Assembly: GCA_001897755.1 (NCBI GenBank)
Contig: MKUJ01000001.1
Location: 323,580 to 387,579, forward strand
Length of the DNA stretch: 64,000 bases
Reading direction: 5' to 3'
Source of the DNA: Afipia sp. 64-13
Lineage (GTDB): Bacteria; Pseudomonadota; Alphaproteobacteria; Rhizobiales; Xanthobacteraceae
Shown: positions 9,082-19,419 of the stretch, piece after piece
How the letters are laid out: every line of letters begins with the position of its first letter
How positions within the stretch are numbered: position 1 is the first letter of the stretch
Made by a program: the position numbers and the translations under genes
Notes under the pieces: generated by a model
Databases searched by the model: none
What the model was told of the DNA's origin: nothing
What the model saw: only the letters and a program-made list of their open reading frames with translations

Positions 9082-9273
9082 CACCTCTTCCCGCCTGCGG
9101 GAAGAGATCGCGAGCAAAGCGAGCGGGTGAGGGGTGAGAATCGATTTCAGGCGAAGCATCCGGTCCTCCTCACCCCAACCCTCTCCCCGAAGAGGAGAGG
9201 GAGAATGTTGACGAGAGCGTGAGGACTCCTCATGGCGAGGAGCGAGGCGAAGCCTCGTGTCTCGAACCATGAG
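9082..9273. repeat. palindromic repeats: P5 type and P2 type
   Basis: Two copies of a P5 element with arms CCTCACCCCAACCCTCTCCC / GAGAGGGAG (9168-9204) and a more diverged version (9082-9138). A P2 element follows at 9227-9273, with arms CTCATGG / CCATGAG around an inner hairpin CGAGGC-GAA-GCCTCG. P5, P2 and the other family names are my labels for repeats recurring across the window. Confidence 0.75.
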
Positions 9274-9447
9274 TTTGTGAAGGCGTTGTGTGCCCCGGAC
9301 GCGGTGCGACATGGAATGTCGCTCCGCTGATCAGGGGCCGTTCCACCGTTCGCATTTGCGACGGCCCGGTTCTGCGAAGCCATAACGCGGCGAAGACGCG
9401 CGGGAACGCGCTTTGACACGCTGCATCGCGCCCGGGACACAGACTGG

Positions 9448-9494
9448 CCTCATCCTTCGAGACGCATCGCTATGCGATGCTCCTCAGGATGAGG
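9448..9494. repeat. P1 palindromic repeat
   Basis: Outer arms CCTCATCC / GGATGAGG enclose TTCGAGAC, the inner perfect hairpin GCATCGC-TAT-GCGATGC, and TCCTCA. One of eight P1 copies in the window. Confidence 0.85.
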
Positions 9495-9527
9495 ATGTGT
9501 CGTGATGTCGGCCGCAATACCAAAGCC

Positions 9528-9682
9528 CGTCATGGCCGGGCATAGCCCGTCGAAGACGGGCGTGAACGCCCTTTCGGCCCGGCCATTCACGCCTTGCTTG
9601 CTGCGATCATGCAAAGGCGTGGATGGCCGCGAGCATAAGCGAGCGAAGCGACGCCGTTCTCGCGAACGGCTATGCCCGGCGA
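9528..9682. repeat. P3 palindromic repeat block
   Basis: Composite of the family whose arms read GTCATGGCCGGGC and GCCCGGCCATGACG. It holds the inner palindrome GCCCGTCGAAGACGGGC followed by GTGAACGCCCTTT, then a second half with GGATGGCCGCGAGC. The same arrangement recurs at 10419, 28586 and 43273. Confidence 0.75.
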
Positions 9683-9738
9683 TAACGATTTCGATATGGG
9701 CGTCGAGATCTGATGATCCGATGAAATCGGAACGATGG

Positions 9739-10167
9739 TTACGCCGCCGCGACGGTCTCGCGGGCGTCGGCGCGAATGCGATCGACCATCGCGCGCAGGC
9801 CGTTGGAGCGCTGCGGTGTCAGGTGCTCGCGAAAACCGAATTCGTCGAACAGCGCCAGCGCGTCGGTGTCGAGGATTTCCTGGGCGGTCTTGCCGGCATA
9901 GAGCGTCAGCAGGATCGCGACCAGCCCGCGCACGATATGGGCGTCGCTGTCGCCGCGGAAATGCAGCACTGGCCGCTCCGGAGTGCCGCGATCGGGCTGG
10001 CGCGCCAGCCAGACCTGGCTGGTGCAGCCGCGCACCTTGTTGACGTCGGTGTGTTCCTCGTCCGGCATCGGCTCCAGCGAACGGCCAAGCTCGATGACAT
10101 AACGATAGCGGTCGTCCCACTCGTCGAGCAGCTCGAAATTTTCGCGGATCTCGTCGATGGTCATCAT
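9739..10167 (-). CDS. sufE: SufE family cysteine desulfuration protein
   Basis: A 142-residue SufE protein, the sulfur acceptor that takes persulfide sulfur from the cysteine desulfurase SufS and passes it to the Fe-S assembly scaffold in the cytoplasm. The active cysteine is Cys48 in VRGCTSQVW; other family signatures are DEWDDRYRYVIELG near residue 15 and FGFREHLTPQRSNGL near residue 110. The length matches the family. Two adjacent ATG codons (10167 and 10164) could start it; the open frame runs far upstream to 10572, but that part is repeat-derived. No suf genes lie next to it, so it acts from an unlinked locus. Confidence 0.9.
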   Translation of the reverse strand: MMTIDEIRENFELLDEWDDRYRYVIELGRSLEPMPDEEHTDVNKVRGCTSQVWLARQPDRGTPERPVLHFRGDSDAHIVRGLVAILLTLYAGKTAQEILDTDALALFDEFGFREHLTPQRSNGLRAMVDRIRADARETVAAA

Positions 10168-10338
10168 GGTCTGCTTGGCGTGGCTGCGGCGGGCGCCGTC
10201 TTCGGCGGCCTGTCGCGCAGCGCGTTGACTGGAACCCGTTCTATATAAGAAGAGTTCGGCCCGAAAGCGAGTTCGCCAAAGGGCAAAAGCGGGGTTTCGG
10301 GGCGGAAAATCGGCAGGATTCGAACCTTCGTCGCAGTC

Positions 10339-10373
10339 CCTCACCCCAACCCTCTCCCCACGGGGAGAGGGAG
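10339..10373. repeat. P5 palindromic repeat
   Basis: CCTCACCCCAACCCTCTCCC followed by CACGGGGAGAGGGAG; the CCCTCTCCCC / GGGGAGAGGG core forms a strong hairpin. Same family as 9168-9204. Confidence 0.8.
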
Positions 10374-10418
10374 CAGAAGGCTCGCGAGAGTCCGCCGTTC
10401 CGTCGAGAACTTTGGAAT

Positions 10419-10547
10419 CGTCATGCCCGGCCGGCCTTGTGCCGGGGCATTCACGCTCTTTCTGCTGAGCCTTCGTCAAGACGAGGATGGCCGGGTCAAA
10501 AGGGCGTTCACGCCCGACTTCGACGGGCCATGCCCGGCCATGACGGT
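10419..10547. repeat. P3 palindromic repeat block
   Basis: Starts CGTCATGCCCGGCCGGCC and ends GCCATGCCCGGCCATGACGG, with an internal GGGCGTTCACGCCCG palindrome. Related to 9528-9682 and 28586-28709. Confidence 0.75.
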
Positions 10548-10594
10548 GTATGTTGGTTGATGCGGCCCTCAAGAATGAGACTGTGCCGCAAATC

Positions 10595-11116
10595 CTACGG
10601 CGAGGGCGACTGCCATTCGATCTGCAGGTCGTCGGGCGTCAAGGTGTCGTGCGCCTGCGCGGTCTGCGTCTCGCCGTCAGCGGTCACGGCATCGGAGTCC
10701 GTGCCATCGGGAATCGATCCGGTGTGATCCGGATTCTTGCGGTCGAGCACGCGCTTCTCGCGGACCTTCTTCGCCTGCGCGGCGTCGGGCGCGGTTTTGT
10801 CGGCGCGGTCGGTCTTCTCGGGCGTCTCGCTTTCGGCCTTCTCGGCCTGCTCGGTCTTCTCGGTGAAGAAGTGATAGACCTTCTTCGCGCCGGCCTGCGC
10901 CCGCGCGCCGATCACGCTCGCGGCCTGACCGCCGACCGCACAGGCGGCGGGCTGGCGATTGCAGAACTGGGCCATGTCGGACACGGCCGCGCTCGCGGCG
11001 GTCACGGCTTCGACCGTGTCCACCTGCGGCTGCTTGTCGGCATCCGGTGTCTTGTCGGTCGGCAGCAGCACGAGCACAAGCCCGAGCCAGAATGCCATGC
11101 GCAACAAAAAGAACAT
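10595..11116 (-). CDS. DUF5330 domain-containing protein
   Basis: A 173-residue protein with an N-terminal hydrophobic signal or anchor (MFFLLRMAFWLGLVLVLLP), then the DUF5330 region with two cysteines (MAQFCNRQPAACAVGGQ, near residues 48-62), and a long charged C-terminal tail rich in Glu, Lys, Asp and Thr. DUF5330 proteins are small exported or membrane-anchored proteins of Hyphomicrobiales of unknown role; the two cysteines could form a disulfide in the periplasm. The tail ends with IEWQSPSP. It is a single-gene unit on the minus strand, divergent from the histidine kinase gene. Confidence 0.75.
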   Translation of the reverse strand: MFFLLRMAFWLGLVLVLLPTDKTPDADKQPQVDTVEAVTAASAAVSDMAQFCNRQPAACAVGGQAASVIGARAQAGAKKVYHFFTEKTEQAEKAESETPEKTDRADKTAPDAAQAKKVREKRVLDRKNPDHTGSIPDGTDSDAVTADGETQTAQAHDTLTPDDLQIEWQSPSP

Positions 11117-11501
11117 CGCAAGCCCCGTCGTCCTCGATCATCCCTCGCGGCGAAAGCCGCACCCATCCCGTGATGTGATCTAGCAGACAGCGATAAATCC
11201 GCAGTGTTCGCGGTCCCGCCAATTTGCATCAAATTGCAATGAATGTGTTTGGCGTAAATTTTCGATTGACGTACGAATCGGGTGGCGCAGCGTCGTCACG
11301 GCGCGTGTCCACACTTTCGAAACCATATTTTCGCGCGTTGGAAACCTTGCGTTCACCATCGCGGTTGTTTGACGGACCGCAAGCGGCGGAAAACGGCGTG
11401 GAACGCGCTGCGCGGCGACCTGGGCGCGCAAACTTAGTGTTCGCTTAAGCTCGCTCTGACACGATCCCCCAACGATAAAAGGGGGCGGTCCGGCACGCCA
11501 G
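11117..11501. other. divergent promoter region
   Basis: This 385-base gap separates DUF5330 (minus) and the sensor kinase (plus). It is A/T-richer around 11200-11270, with a TTTGCATCAAATTGCAATG direct/inverted repeat near 11223-11241. A near-CtrA box (11434-11448) lies just ahead of the kinase. No gene is supported. Confidence 0.5.
11434..11448. promoter_or_regulatory. near-consensus CtrA-type box upstream of sensor kinase
   Basis: TTAG-N7-TTAA, one mismatch from TTAA-N7-TTAA, 53 bases before the kinase start. Position and spacing are right for a CtrA-controlled promoter, but a 7/8 match occurs by chance at some frequency. Confidence 0.35.
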
Positions 11502-13320
<1,819 letters not shown>

Positions 13321-13328
<8 letters not shown>

Positions 13329-13986
13329 ACGGATCGAGATCGACGACGATGAGATGCCCCGCCGCCCGCGTCGCGGCAAGGCCGCGCAGGCGGTGGCGAT
13401 CGAGCAGGAGCCGAACTTCTTGACGCGCATGCTGATGCGCAGCCCGAAGGATACCTTCGCGGGCGTGGTGGCGTTCGGCGGCGTCATGGCGATCATCATC
13501 AACGCGACCTTCCTGCAGGCGGGCCGGCATCCGTCGCCGATGTTCGGGCCGGCCGAGAAGGTGTTGCTGACCGCGCCGACCCCGGTCGCCGAGGTGCCGG
13601 CGCAGCCGCTGCTGCCGCGTGCCCGCCCGGTGGAGGCCGAGAGCGTCAAGCCGGTGGACGTGAAGCCGGTCGAGACCAAAGCGGTCGAGCCGCCGAAGGC
13701 GGTGGTCGCGACCAAGGCGGCGAATGTCGCGCGACCGCCGGCCGCGATCCCGGTGCATCATGATCCGGTCGGCGACCTGATCAATTCGACCCGCCGCGTC
13801 TCCCAGGTGCAGCGCGCGCTGACCGAATACGGCTACGGCCAGTTCAAGCCGACCGGCAATATCGGTCCCGAGACCCAGGCCGCGATCCGCAAGTTCGAGG
13901 CCGACCGCAAGAAGCCGCAGACCGGCAAGATGTCGGACTGGCTGGTGCACGAGCTGGTCAAGCTGACCGGCCGCCCGATCGATTGA
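13321..13986 (+). CDS. membrane-anchored peptidoglycan-binding-domain protein
   Basis: A 221-residue protein using a TTG start at 13321 that overlaps the end of the kinase gene by eight bases. A basic N-terminus (MPRRPRRGK) precedes one transmembrane helix (FAGVVAFGGVMAIIINATFL, residues 46-65). A Pro/Val/Lys-rich spacer with VKPVDVKPVETKAVEPPKAV follows, and the C-terminal 70 residues form a PG_binding_1-type domain (VSQVQRALTEYGYGQFKPTG, then IGPETQAAIRKFEADRK). It is probably an inner-membrane protein reaching into the periplasm to bind cell wall. Overlap with the kinase suggests co-regulation, perhaps envelope sensing. A later ATG (13354) could also be used. Confidence 0.8.
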
Positions 13987-14021
13987 TGGTCTCCGGCGTG
14001 CCGCTGGGGTAGTTTGCCGCC

Positions 14022-14366
14022 ATGCGACTGAAATCAAGCATCTGGGTGGCGGCCTATCTGCGCCGCTGCCAGACCGAGGGCGTGTTCGGCGCGGTGCGCC
14101 GTCGCGGCGCCGAGGAGGCCGGGGCGGTGTTCGTCAAGCTGGCGCTGCTCGACGGCAACGCGATGCTGTTCGCGCCCGCGCCGCAGACGAGCTATGGCGA
14201 GAGCCGGCCGAGCGAGCGGGCATTCGTCGCCTCGCCGCCGGAGCCGGTGGCCGAGCAGAAAATCGAGGAGCGTCTGCAAAAGGAGATCGGGTTCGATCCC
14301 GATGTCTGGATCGTCGAGATCGAGGACAAGGCCGGACGGCATTTCCTCGATCTGGCGAAGGGGTAG
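14022..14366 (+). CDS. DUF1491 family protein
   Basis: A 114-residue protein of the alphaproteobacterial DUF1491 family: start MRLKSSIWVAAYLRRC, middle GAVFVKLALLDGNAMLFAPA, and end GFDPDVWIVEIEDKAGRHFL. No catalytic motif is known; function is unassigned. It follows the peptidoglycan-binding protein by 35 bases and may share its transcript. Confidence 0.85.
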   Translation: MRLKSSIWVAAYLRRCQTEGVFGAVRRRGAEEAGAVFVKLALLDGNAMLFAPAPQTSYGESRPSERAFVASPPEPVAEQKIEERLQKEIGFDPDVWIVEIEDKAGRHFLDLAKG

Positions 14367-14390
14367 GGTGGCTTTTGGACGATAATCCGG

Positions 14391-14489
14391 CCTCATGGTT
14401 CGAGACGCGAGGCTTCGCCCCGCTCCTCACCATGAGGAATGACCCTCATCCCGAGGAGCGCGCTGTTGCGCGCGTCTCGAAGGATGAGG
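14391..14489. repeat. P2 + P1 palindromic repeat pair
   Basis: P2 element (14391-14437, arms CCTCATGG / CCATGAGG, inner GCGAGGC-TTC-GCCCCGC) followed by a P1 element (14443-14489, arms CCTCATCC / GGATGAGG, inner GCGCGC-TGTT-GCGCGC). The pair directly follows the DUF1491 stop and may terminate transcription. Confidence 0.85.
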
Positions 14490-14528
14490 CCGAGCGGTAT
14501 GGATTGCGTATCATCCGCCGATAAAGCT

Positions 14529-14756
14529 TCAGCGCTCGATCTTCCAGGGATCGTATTTTTCCTTGGGCTCCGGAACCTTGTCCATCGCCGCCTTGGCGGC
14601 GCGGGCCTCGGCCTCGCGCTTTTTCTGCAGCGCGGCTTTATCCGGCGCGGCGGGCGCGTCCTTGCTCATGCCGCGATGCCGGCCGCCGCCGCCCATCTGC
14701 GCCGTCGCGGGCATCGCCAGCGCCAGCAGCGCCGCCGCGATCACCAAAATCCTCAT
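14529..14756 (-). CDS. small secreted hypothetical protein
   Basis: A 75-residue protein with a clear signal peptide (MRILVIAAALLALAMPATAQ, cleavage after Ala-Thr-Ala or AQ). The mature part is Gly/Lys/Ala-rich: MGGGGRHRGM, then KAALQKKREAEARAAKAAMD, and a conserved-looking C-terminus (VPEPKEKYDPWKIER). Function is unknown; the KxxEAEARAAKAA run suggests a short amphipathic helix. The frame is open further upstream to 15110 but without plausible content. Single-gene unit. Confidence 0.65.
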   Translation of the reverse strand: MRILVIAAALLALAMPATAQMGGGGRHRGMSKDAPAAPDKAALQKKREAEARAAKAAMDKVPEPKEKYDPWKIER

Positions 14757-14860
14757 GCTCCGTCTCCGCCGGTTATCCGACCGGCGGCACTCTAGAATTC
14801 TTTCGCTACCGACGGAATTGCGATTCGTCAGGTCGAACATTGATCTGTTCGCGAGGGAAT

Positions 14861-14899
14861 GAAGACTTGGATGGCCGGAATAAAATCCGGCCATGACGG
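14861..14899. repeat. P3 single-arm palindrome
   Basis: GGATGGCCGGAATAAAATCC and GGCCATGACGG: a single hairpin ATGGCCGGA-ATAAAA-TCCGGCCAT lying just downstream of the DUF2336 gene, where it could act as a terminator for the minus strand. Confidence 0.8.
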
Positions 14900-14958
14900 C
14901 TTGGGTTCGGGGGAGCCGGTCCTCGCCACAAGGCACGGCGAAAGGAATGTGGTGGGCC

Positions 14959-16038
14959 TCAGCCCTGCCGGGCGCCGGGCGCGCGAGACCCGAAGCGCGG
15001 GGTGTCCGCCGCGGCGGGCGCGGCCGCGGGATGATGCGCGGCGGCCGGGCGGGCGCGCTGACGCTCGTCGTCGTAGAGCGCCGGGCGATATTTGGCGCGG
15101 GTGGTCGCAATCGAGGCGCCGCGCCAGGTCGCGAGCATGATCAGCGCCGCGCGCTCGCCGAGATGGTCGTACATCCGCGCCAGCCGATAGACGTCCATCA
15201 CCGAGGAGCCGATCGCCGGGTTGAGAAACAGCAGTACGCGCTGGAAGGCGTCGCCCGACATGCCGAGCACCCTGGCGGCGCAGGCCAGCGGTTCGCCGAG
15301 TGGATCGTGCACGATCGCGCTCGCGACATGGGCGGGCAGGATCAGCGCGTCGCCGAGTTCGGCGATGAAGGCCGGCATGTCGGCGGCCAGCGCCGCCTGT
15401 TCGAGGCTGGCCAGCGCCCGCGCCGCGCGCCTGGGATCGACCTTGATCGAGGGCTTGAGCGGCGCGGATTCGAGACCCATCAGAATCCTGGCGCGCTCTT
15501 TCGAGGGCGCGGCGAGGAACATGTCGTTGAGCGAGGACGCATCCTCCGGCTTCATCGCCAGCGTGGGCGCGCTTGCCGGGGCAGCCGGCATGTCGGCGAC
15601 CGGCACGGACTCGGCAGCGGGCAGGTTCTCGCCGGCGTCGGGCTCGGCACTGGCGATCTCCGGCGCATCGACGAATTCGAGATCGTTGCTGTCGTCCACG
15701 AACACCACGTCCGGAGTCTCGACCGGCTGCAGCGGCGGGGCGAGCGGCATGCGCTGATAGCGCGGCTGCGGCAGAGCGAGCTTGCGCAGCAAAGCGTGCG
15801 GGGTGCGCGGATAGACCGACAGGCGGGCGCGCACCACGGCGCGGGTGGCGTCGTCGACCTGATCGAGCAGCCGGCTCGCCAGCTCGACGAATTGCAGCTC
15901 CTCGTCATAGCTGTGATCGGCGGTCTGGACATAGAGGTCGGTCAGCACGCGCAGCAAAGTCGGACGGATGTCGACGCCCTCGCGACGGGACAGCGACAAC
16001 AGGCCGTCGAAGCCTTGTAACATCGGGGGAGCGCTCAT
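14959..16038 (-). CDS. DUF2336 domain-containing protein
   Basis: A 359-residue protein with the DUF2336 helical-repeat region. Residues 20-100 match the family (RREGVDIRPTLLRVLTDLYV, VELASRLLDQVDDATRAVV and LSVYPRTPHALLRKLAL). A Pro/Asp/Glu-rich linker follows, then a second helical block (SLEQAALAADMPAFIAELGD, VASAIVHDPLGEPLACAARV). The C-terminus is Ala/His/Pro-rich. DUF2336 proteins are widespread in alphaproteobacteria, with no agreed function. A perfect CtrA-type box lies 51 bases upstream, so cell-cycle control is likely. Single-gene unit. Confidence 0.85.
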   Translation of the reverse strand: MSAPPMLQGFDGLLSLSRREGVDIRPTLLRVLTDLYVQTADHSYDEELQFVELASRLLDQVDDATRAVVRARLSVYPRTPHALLRKLALPQPRYQRMPLAPPLQPVETPDVVFVDDSNDLEFVDAPEIASAEPDAGENLPAAESVPVADMPAAPASAPTLAMKPEDASSLNDMFLAAPSKERARILMGLESAPLKPSIKVDPRRAARALASLEQAALAADMPAFIAELGDALILPAHVASAIVHDPLGEPLACAARVLGMSGDAFQRVLLFLNPAIGSSVMDVYRLARMYDHLGERAALIMLATWRGASIATTRAKYRPALYDDERQRARPAAAHHPAAAPAAADTPRFGSRAPGARQG

Positions 16039-16088
16039 GCTGCCATGCTGACGAGTGAAACCTGTCTCGAATCTAGAACCCTCACTTT

Positions 16089-16103
16089 AACAAGCCATTA
16101 AGA
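16089..16103. promoter_or_regulatory. consensus CtrA-binding box (TTAA-N7-TTAA)
   Basis: TTAACAAGCCATTAA, an exact match to the CtrA full-site consensus, 51 bases upstream of the DUF2336 start codon. A third TTAA lies at 16117-16120. CtrA is the master cell-cycle regulator of alphaproteobacteria. Binding is inferred from the match and position. Confidence 0.6.
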
Positions 16104-16194
16104 TTAGCACTCCGTTAAGGGAATGGGGTCAATTGGCGGGGAGTCCCTAACCTCTGTCCGCATGCGGGGAGAGGGAGAAACCGGGCCCTGGTCT

Positions 16195-16538
16195 TCGAGA
16201 TGCATGCGAAGGCGCGCTCCTCAGGGTCTGGCCGAAAACAGGGTCGTCCCGGCGCGGGCCGGGACCCATAATTCCGGGCGAGGATTTGGGCAGGCAGGTC
16301 CGGCGTCTTTCCTGAAAGGCCTGTGGCGATGGGTCCCAGCCTGCGCCGAGACGACCGGGACGAAAACTTCCGTCGAGAAGCGCCACCCTCATCCTTCGAG
16401 ACGCGATCCTGCGGATCGCTCCTCAGGATGAGGGATAATCCGAGGCTGTTATCGGAGCGGATGCTTACCTGCGCGGGAGGTGCGCCTGTTCCTCATGGTG
16501 AGGAGCGAGGCGATAGCCTCGCGTCTCGAACCATGAGG
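16195..16538. repeat. P4, P1 and P2 palindromic repeat block
   Basis: A diverged P1 half (16195-16226). A P4 pair follows, with arms GTCGTCCCGGCGCGGGCCGG at 16243 and GGGTCCCAGCCTGCGCC before 16362. Then a P1 element (16387-16433, inner GCGATCC-TGC-GGATCGC) and a P2 element (16491-16538, inner GCGAGGC-GATA-GCCTCGC). Confidence 0.8.
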
Positions 16539-16599
16539 CCAAGCTCTTACAGTAATTGATTTCAACAGCGGTGTATTCGTCGTCATTGCCGTCCCTCAA

Positions 16600-16633
16600 A
16601 CAAAAGCCCCGGAGCGTGTCCGCTCCGGGGCTT
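16600..16633 (-). terminator. intrinsic terminator of the chemotaxis receptor gene
   Basis: A perfect 13-bp stem AAGCCCCGGAGCG - TGTC - CGCTCCGGGGCTT, followed on the minus strand by TTTGTTTG, 26 bases after the receptor stop codon. Confidence 0.85.
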
Positions 16634-16658
16634 GCTGTTGCGATGATGTGTGATGCGC

Positions 16659-18365
16659 TTACGCCGCGCGGACGTTCTCAAGGAATTCGTTCATCTGATA
16701 GCGCAGTTGCTCGGCCTGCTGGGCGAGGTCGGCGGACGAGGTCTGCACCTGGCTGGCGGCCATGCCGGTCTGCTCGGCGGCGGTGGCGACGCCGGAGATG
16801 TTCGAGGTCACCTCGCCGGTGCCGACCGAAGCCTGCGTCGCGGCATTGATGATCTCGCGCGTCGCGGCGGTCTGCTCCTCGACCGCGGCGGAAATAGCCG
16901 AAGCCGTGGTGTCGATCTCGTGCACCGTCTTGGTCACGCCCTCGATCGCGGCCACCGCCTTTCCGGTCGATGTCTGGATGCCAGCGAGCTGCGCGCTGAT
17001 CTCGGCCGTCGCCTTCACGGTCTGGGTCGCCAGTTCCTTGACTTCCGAGGCCACTACCGCGAAGCCGCGGCCGGCATCGCCGGCGCGCGCCGCCTCGATG
17101 GTGGCGTTGAGCGCGAGCAGGTTGGTCTGGTCGGCGATGGTCGAGATGATGTCGACGATGTTGTCGATCCGCGCCGCCGCCTGGCTGAGTTCGCCGACCG
17201 TTACGGCCGCGGCTTCGATCTCGGTCACGGCCGAGCGCGTCATCTGCGAGGAGCGTTCCGCCTGTCGGCCGATCTCCGACACCGACGCGCCGAATTCCTC
17301 GGCGGAGCCCGCCACCGAAGTAACGTTGGAGGAGGCGAGGTCGGCCGCCGCGGAGACCGAGCTCGACTGCGCGGAGGTCTCCTGCGCCGAGGCGGTGAGC
17401 TGATTGGCGGTCGCCTGCATCTCGGTCGCGGCGGAGGCCACGACATCGACGATGGCGCCGACGGACTGCTGGAAATCATCGGCGAGGCGATGCATGTCGG
17501 CCTTGCGCTGGACCGCCATGCGCTCGGCGGTTTGCTTCTGCTCGTCTTCGAGACGGATCTTGGCAAGACCGTTTTCCTTGAAGACCTCGGCCGTCCTGGC
17601 GATGTCGCCGACTTCGTCGCGGCGGCCCGCGCCTTCGATGTCGAGGTTGTACTCGCCGCTCGCAAGGCGCTGCAACAGCGCCACCATGGAGCGGATCGGT
17701 TTGGCGATGCCGAACTGGCCGATCAGAAAGCCCGCGATCAGGCCGAACGCGATGCCGATCACGGCGGTGGCGATCAGCATCTGCGAGGTCTGGGCGTATT
17801 CCGCGGAGGCCGCGGCGGCTTCCTGCGACACTTTCTTTTGCAGCTTTTCGGAATAGTCGCGCAGACTGACGCGCATCCGGTTGGCGATCTCGGAGCTCGA
17901 GATCGCCTCGTTGCGCAGATTGTCCATCTCCGCCGACACCTTGGAATCGGTGACCGCTTCAGCCGCGCGATAGGTGCTGTCGAGATCGGCGCTGTAACGC
18001 GACCAGTTCATTTCCACCAGGGTCAGGATCTGCTGTGAATCGGCGTCGGCGTCCTTGTAGAGCGCCTGCAGCCGGTCGTTGAACAGCCTGGTTTCCTGCT
18101 CGATGATCTGCCGCGCGGCCTCGCGGTTTTCCTTCTCCGGGTTGGTCGAGATCTGGAACTGCGCGCGGTTCATGGTGACGAGGTTGACGGCGATCTGCTG
18201 CGACAGCAGCGCCTTCTCGGCGCTGGCCTCCATGCGCGTGGTCGCGTCGTTCAGCGACTTCAGCGAACCGATGCCGAGAACCGCCATGGCGACGGCGATG
18301 ATCGACAACAGCACGATGACCGAGAGAATCTTGGTCAGAATTTTGAAACGCGACAGAAATGCCAT
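16659..18365 (-). CDS. methyl-accepting chemotaxis protein
   Basis: A 568-residue chemoreceptor. TM1 (residues 10-35, [20 protein letters not shown]) and TM2 (near 195-215, [20 protein letters not shown]) flank a periplasmic four-helix-bundle-like sensor of about 155 residues. A HAMP domain ([20 protein letters not shown]) and the long cytoplasmic coiled coil follow. The signalling hairpin tip is conserved: [20 protein letters not shown] and [15 protein letters not shown]. It binds an unknown signal and controls CheA autophosphorylation. No che genes are adjacent, so it is an orphan receptor. A strong terminator follows. Confidence 0.95.
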   Translation of the reverse strand: MAFLSRFKILTKILSVIVLLSIIAVAMAVLGIGSLKSLNDATTRMEASAEKALLSQQIAVNLVTMNRAQFQISTNPEKENREAARQIIEQETRLFNDRLQALYKDADADSQQILTLVEMNWSRYSADLDSTYRAAEAVTDSKVSAEMDNLRNEAISSSEIANRMRVSLRDYSEKLQKKVSQEAAAASAEYAQTSQMLIATAVIGIAFGLIAGFLIGQFGIAKPIRSMVALLQRLASGEYNLDIEGAGRRDEVGDIARTAEVFKENGLAKIRLEDEQKQTAERMAVQRKADMHRLADDFQQSVGAIVDVVASAATEMQATANQLTASAQETSAQSSSVSAAADLASSNVTSVAGSAEEFGASVSEIGRQAERSSQMTRSAVTEIEAAAVTVGELSQAAARIDNIVDIISTIADQTNLLALNATIEAARAGDAGRGFAVVASEVKELATQTVKATAEISAQLAGIQTSTGKAVAAIEGVTKTVHEIDTTASAISAAVEEQTAATREIINAATQASVGTGEVTSNISGVATAAEQTGMAASQVQTSSADLAQQAEQLRYQMNEFLENVRAA

Positions 18366-18835
18366 GGGAATCCTCGATTCACAGGTCGCAGCAACGACGG
18401 ATTTTGAAGGGATCAGGAGGGCGGACTGAAGCGTAGTCGCCGAAATTCAGGCGATCGGGGGCTTCGCGGCGCGGAGAAAATGCCGGATGGTCACGCAGTT
18501 CGGAACCTCATCCATTCTGGATATCGTATGTCGAACGCAGAACGATACTATCGACAGGTTTGAAAATACCGGCGCAGTGTTACCGAGCAGTAAAATCAAA
18601 CACCCGATGTATCGGGGAAATCGAACGTGCCCGCGGATCGATTCAAGATTTCCGTCCTTAAGTAAAAAAATTTTGCATTCGGTGGAACGCGCGAGGAGGT
18701 CGCGCGTTTGGCGAGCGATCGTGGCAAGGGGCGCCGGGACGTTTGTCGGAGAGCGGACAGACAGCTCCGGTGCATGAGGCGATAGTTCAAAAGCGACAAG
18801 CCTGGTCCAGTTCGGCGTTGCGGGAGTAAGCCCTC
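18366..18835. other. intergenic region, A/T-richer, no supported gene
   Basis: This 470-base divergent gap lies between the chemoreceptor (minus) and a small plus-strand gene. The stretch 18560-18700 is visibly richer in A/T, including an A7T4 run near 18664-18674. No gene or convincing promoter hexamers; it should carry both promoters. Confidence 0.45.
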
Positions 18836-19084
18836 ATGAGAAGTGCTGCATTCGATCCCGAAGAAATCCGGTTTCTGAAAGAGGTGCTCGACGATGCGGT
18901 TGCCGCGTTGCCGGTTCAGTTGCGAACCTCGGCGACGCGCGCGGTGCTCGCGCACAACATCCTGACCCAGGCTGCGACCGGCGAGCGCGATCCGATCCGG
19001 CTGCGGACCCTGGCTCTGGTGGAGTGCGGGCATGTGAAGGGGCTGTCGCCCTGCGATCCGTTCGACAGTCCGTTTGCCAGATGA
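18836..19084 (+). CDS. small hypothetical protein (82 aa)
   Basis: An 82-residue soluble protein of unknown function. It looks helical: FDPEEIRFLKEVLDDAVAAL, then LRTSATRAVLAHNILTQAAT, then DPIRLRTLALVECGHVKG. The ATG at 18836 follows a GGGAG ribosome site. Its stop overlaps the start of the next gene in an ATGA motif (19081-19084), a sign that both are real and translated together. Confidence 0.6.
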   Translation: MRSAAFDPEEIRFLKEVLDDAVAALPVQLRTSATRAVLAHNILTQAATGERDPIRLRTLALVECGHVKGLSPCDPFDSPFAR

Positions 19085-19323
19085 GCGACAGGCCCACCTG
19101 GTACGTGTCCTACGAATCCAATGGCGAGCCGAAATTCGACGGCGACGACGGCAAGTTCGCGCGCGCGACCCGTACGTTTATCGATGAGAGCGAAGCGAAA
19201 CGTTTTGCGCGCGAGATCGTTGACAAAGGCTGGTCCGCGAGCGCGGGCACGCTCAACCCCCATACGCCGAAACGGGTCATCGCCGGTGCGAAGATTCCCG
19301 AATGGCTGGATGGGCCGTCCTGA
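19081..19323 (+). CDS. small hypothetical protein (80 aa)
   Basis: An 80-residue protein, MSDRPTWYVSYESNGEPKFD at the start and IPEWLDGPS at the end, with an acidic/aromatic N-terminal half and FIDESEAKRFAREIVDKGW in the middle. No domain is recognised. It overlaps the preceding 82-aa gene by four bases, so the two are probably one operon. Confidence 0.6.
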   Translation: MSDRPTWYVSYESNGEPKFDGDDGKFARATRTFIDESEAKRFAREIVDKGWSASAGTLNPHTPKRVIAGAKIPEWLDGPS

Positions 19324-19419
19324 AGGCGCGTTGCGTCGGTGTTTTCCCGTAGAGCGCGGGAGGATCCGCGGCGGAGCGCGTGGTTTTTGATGATCTCCAA
19401 CCCTGGTCCTGATTTCCAC

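Larger units (their letters stand above)
9061..9738. other. repeat-rich intergenic region
   Basis: This 678-base gap between the DUF6456 gene and sufE holds no supported gene. It is a patchwork of short palindromic repeats (listed separately) joined by short unique spacers. Any promoter for leftward genes is not needed here, because sufE ends at 9739. Confidence 0.6.
10168..10594. other. intergenic region with repeats
   Basis: This 427-base gap between sufE and the DUF5330 gene is filled largely by a P5 palindrome (10339-10373) and a P3 block (10419-10547). No gene is supported. The sufE promoter should lie in the A/T-richer stretch 10230-10300. Confidence 0.55.
16039..16658. other. intergenic region with CtrA box, repeats and terminator
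   Basis: This 620-base gap between the DUF2336 gene and the chemotaxis receptor (both minus strand). From left to right it holds the DUF2336 promoter with a CtrA box (16089-16103), a repeat block (16195-16538), and a terminator for the receptor gene (16600-16633). No gene is supported. Confidence 0.6.

Noticed and set aside
9061-9738. CRISPR array
   Set aside because: The repeats are dispersed palindromic elements of differing families with irregular spacing, not identical direct repeats with uniform spacers, and there are no cas genes.
10303-10326. tRNA T-arm-like sequence (GGCAGGATTCGAACCTTCG)
   Set aside because: It resembles the T-loop of a minus-strand tRNA, but no acceptor stem, anticodon arm or D arm can be folded around it. 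At most a remnant.
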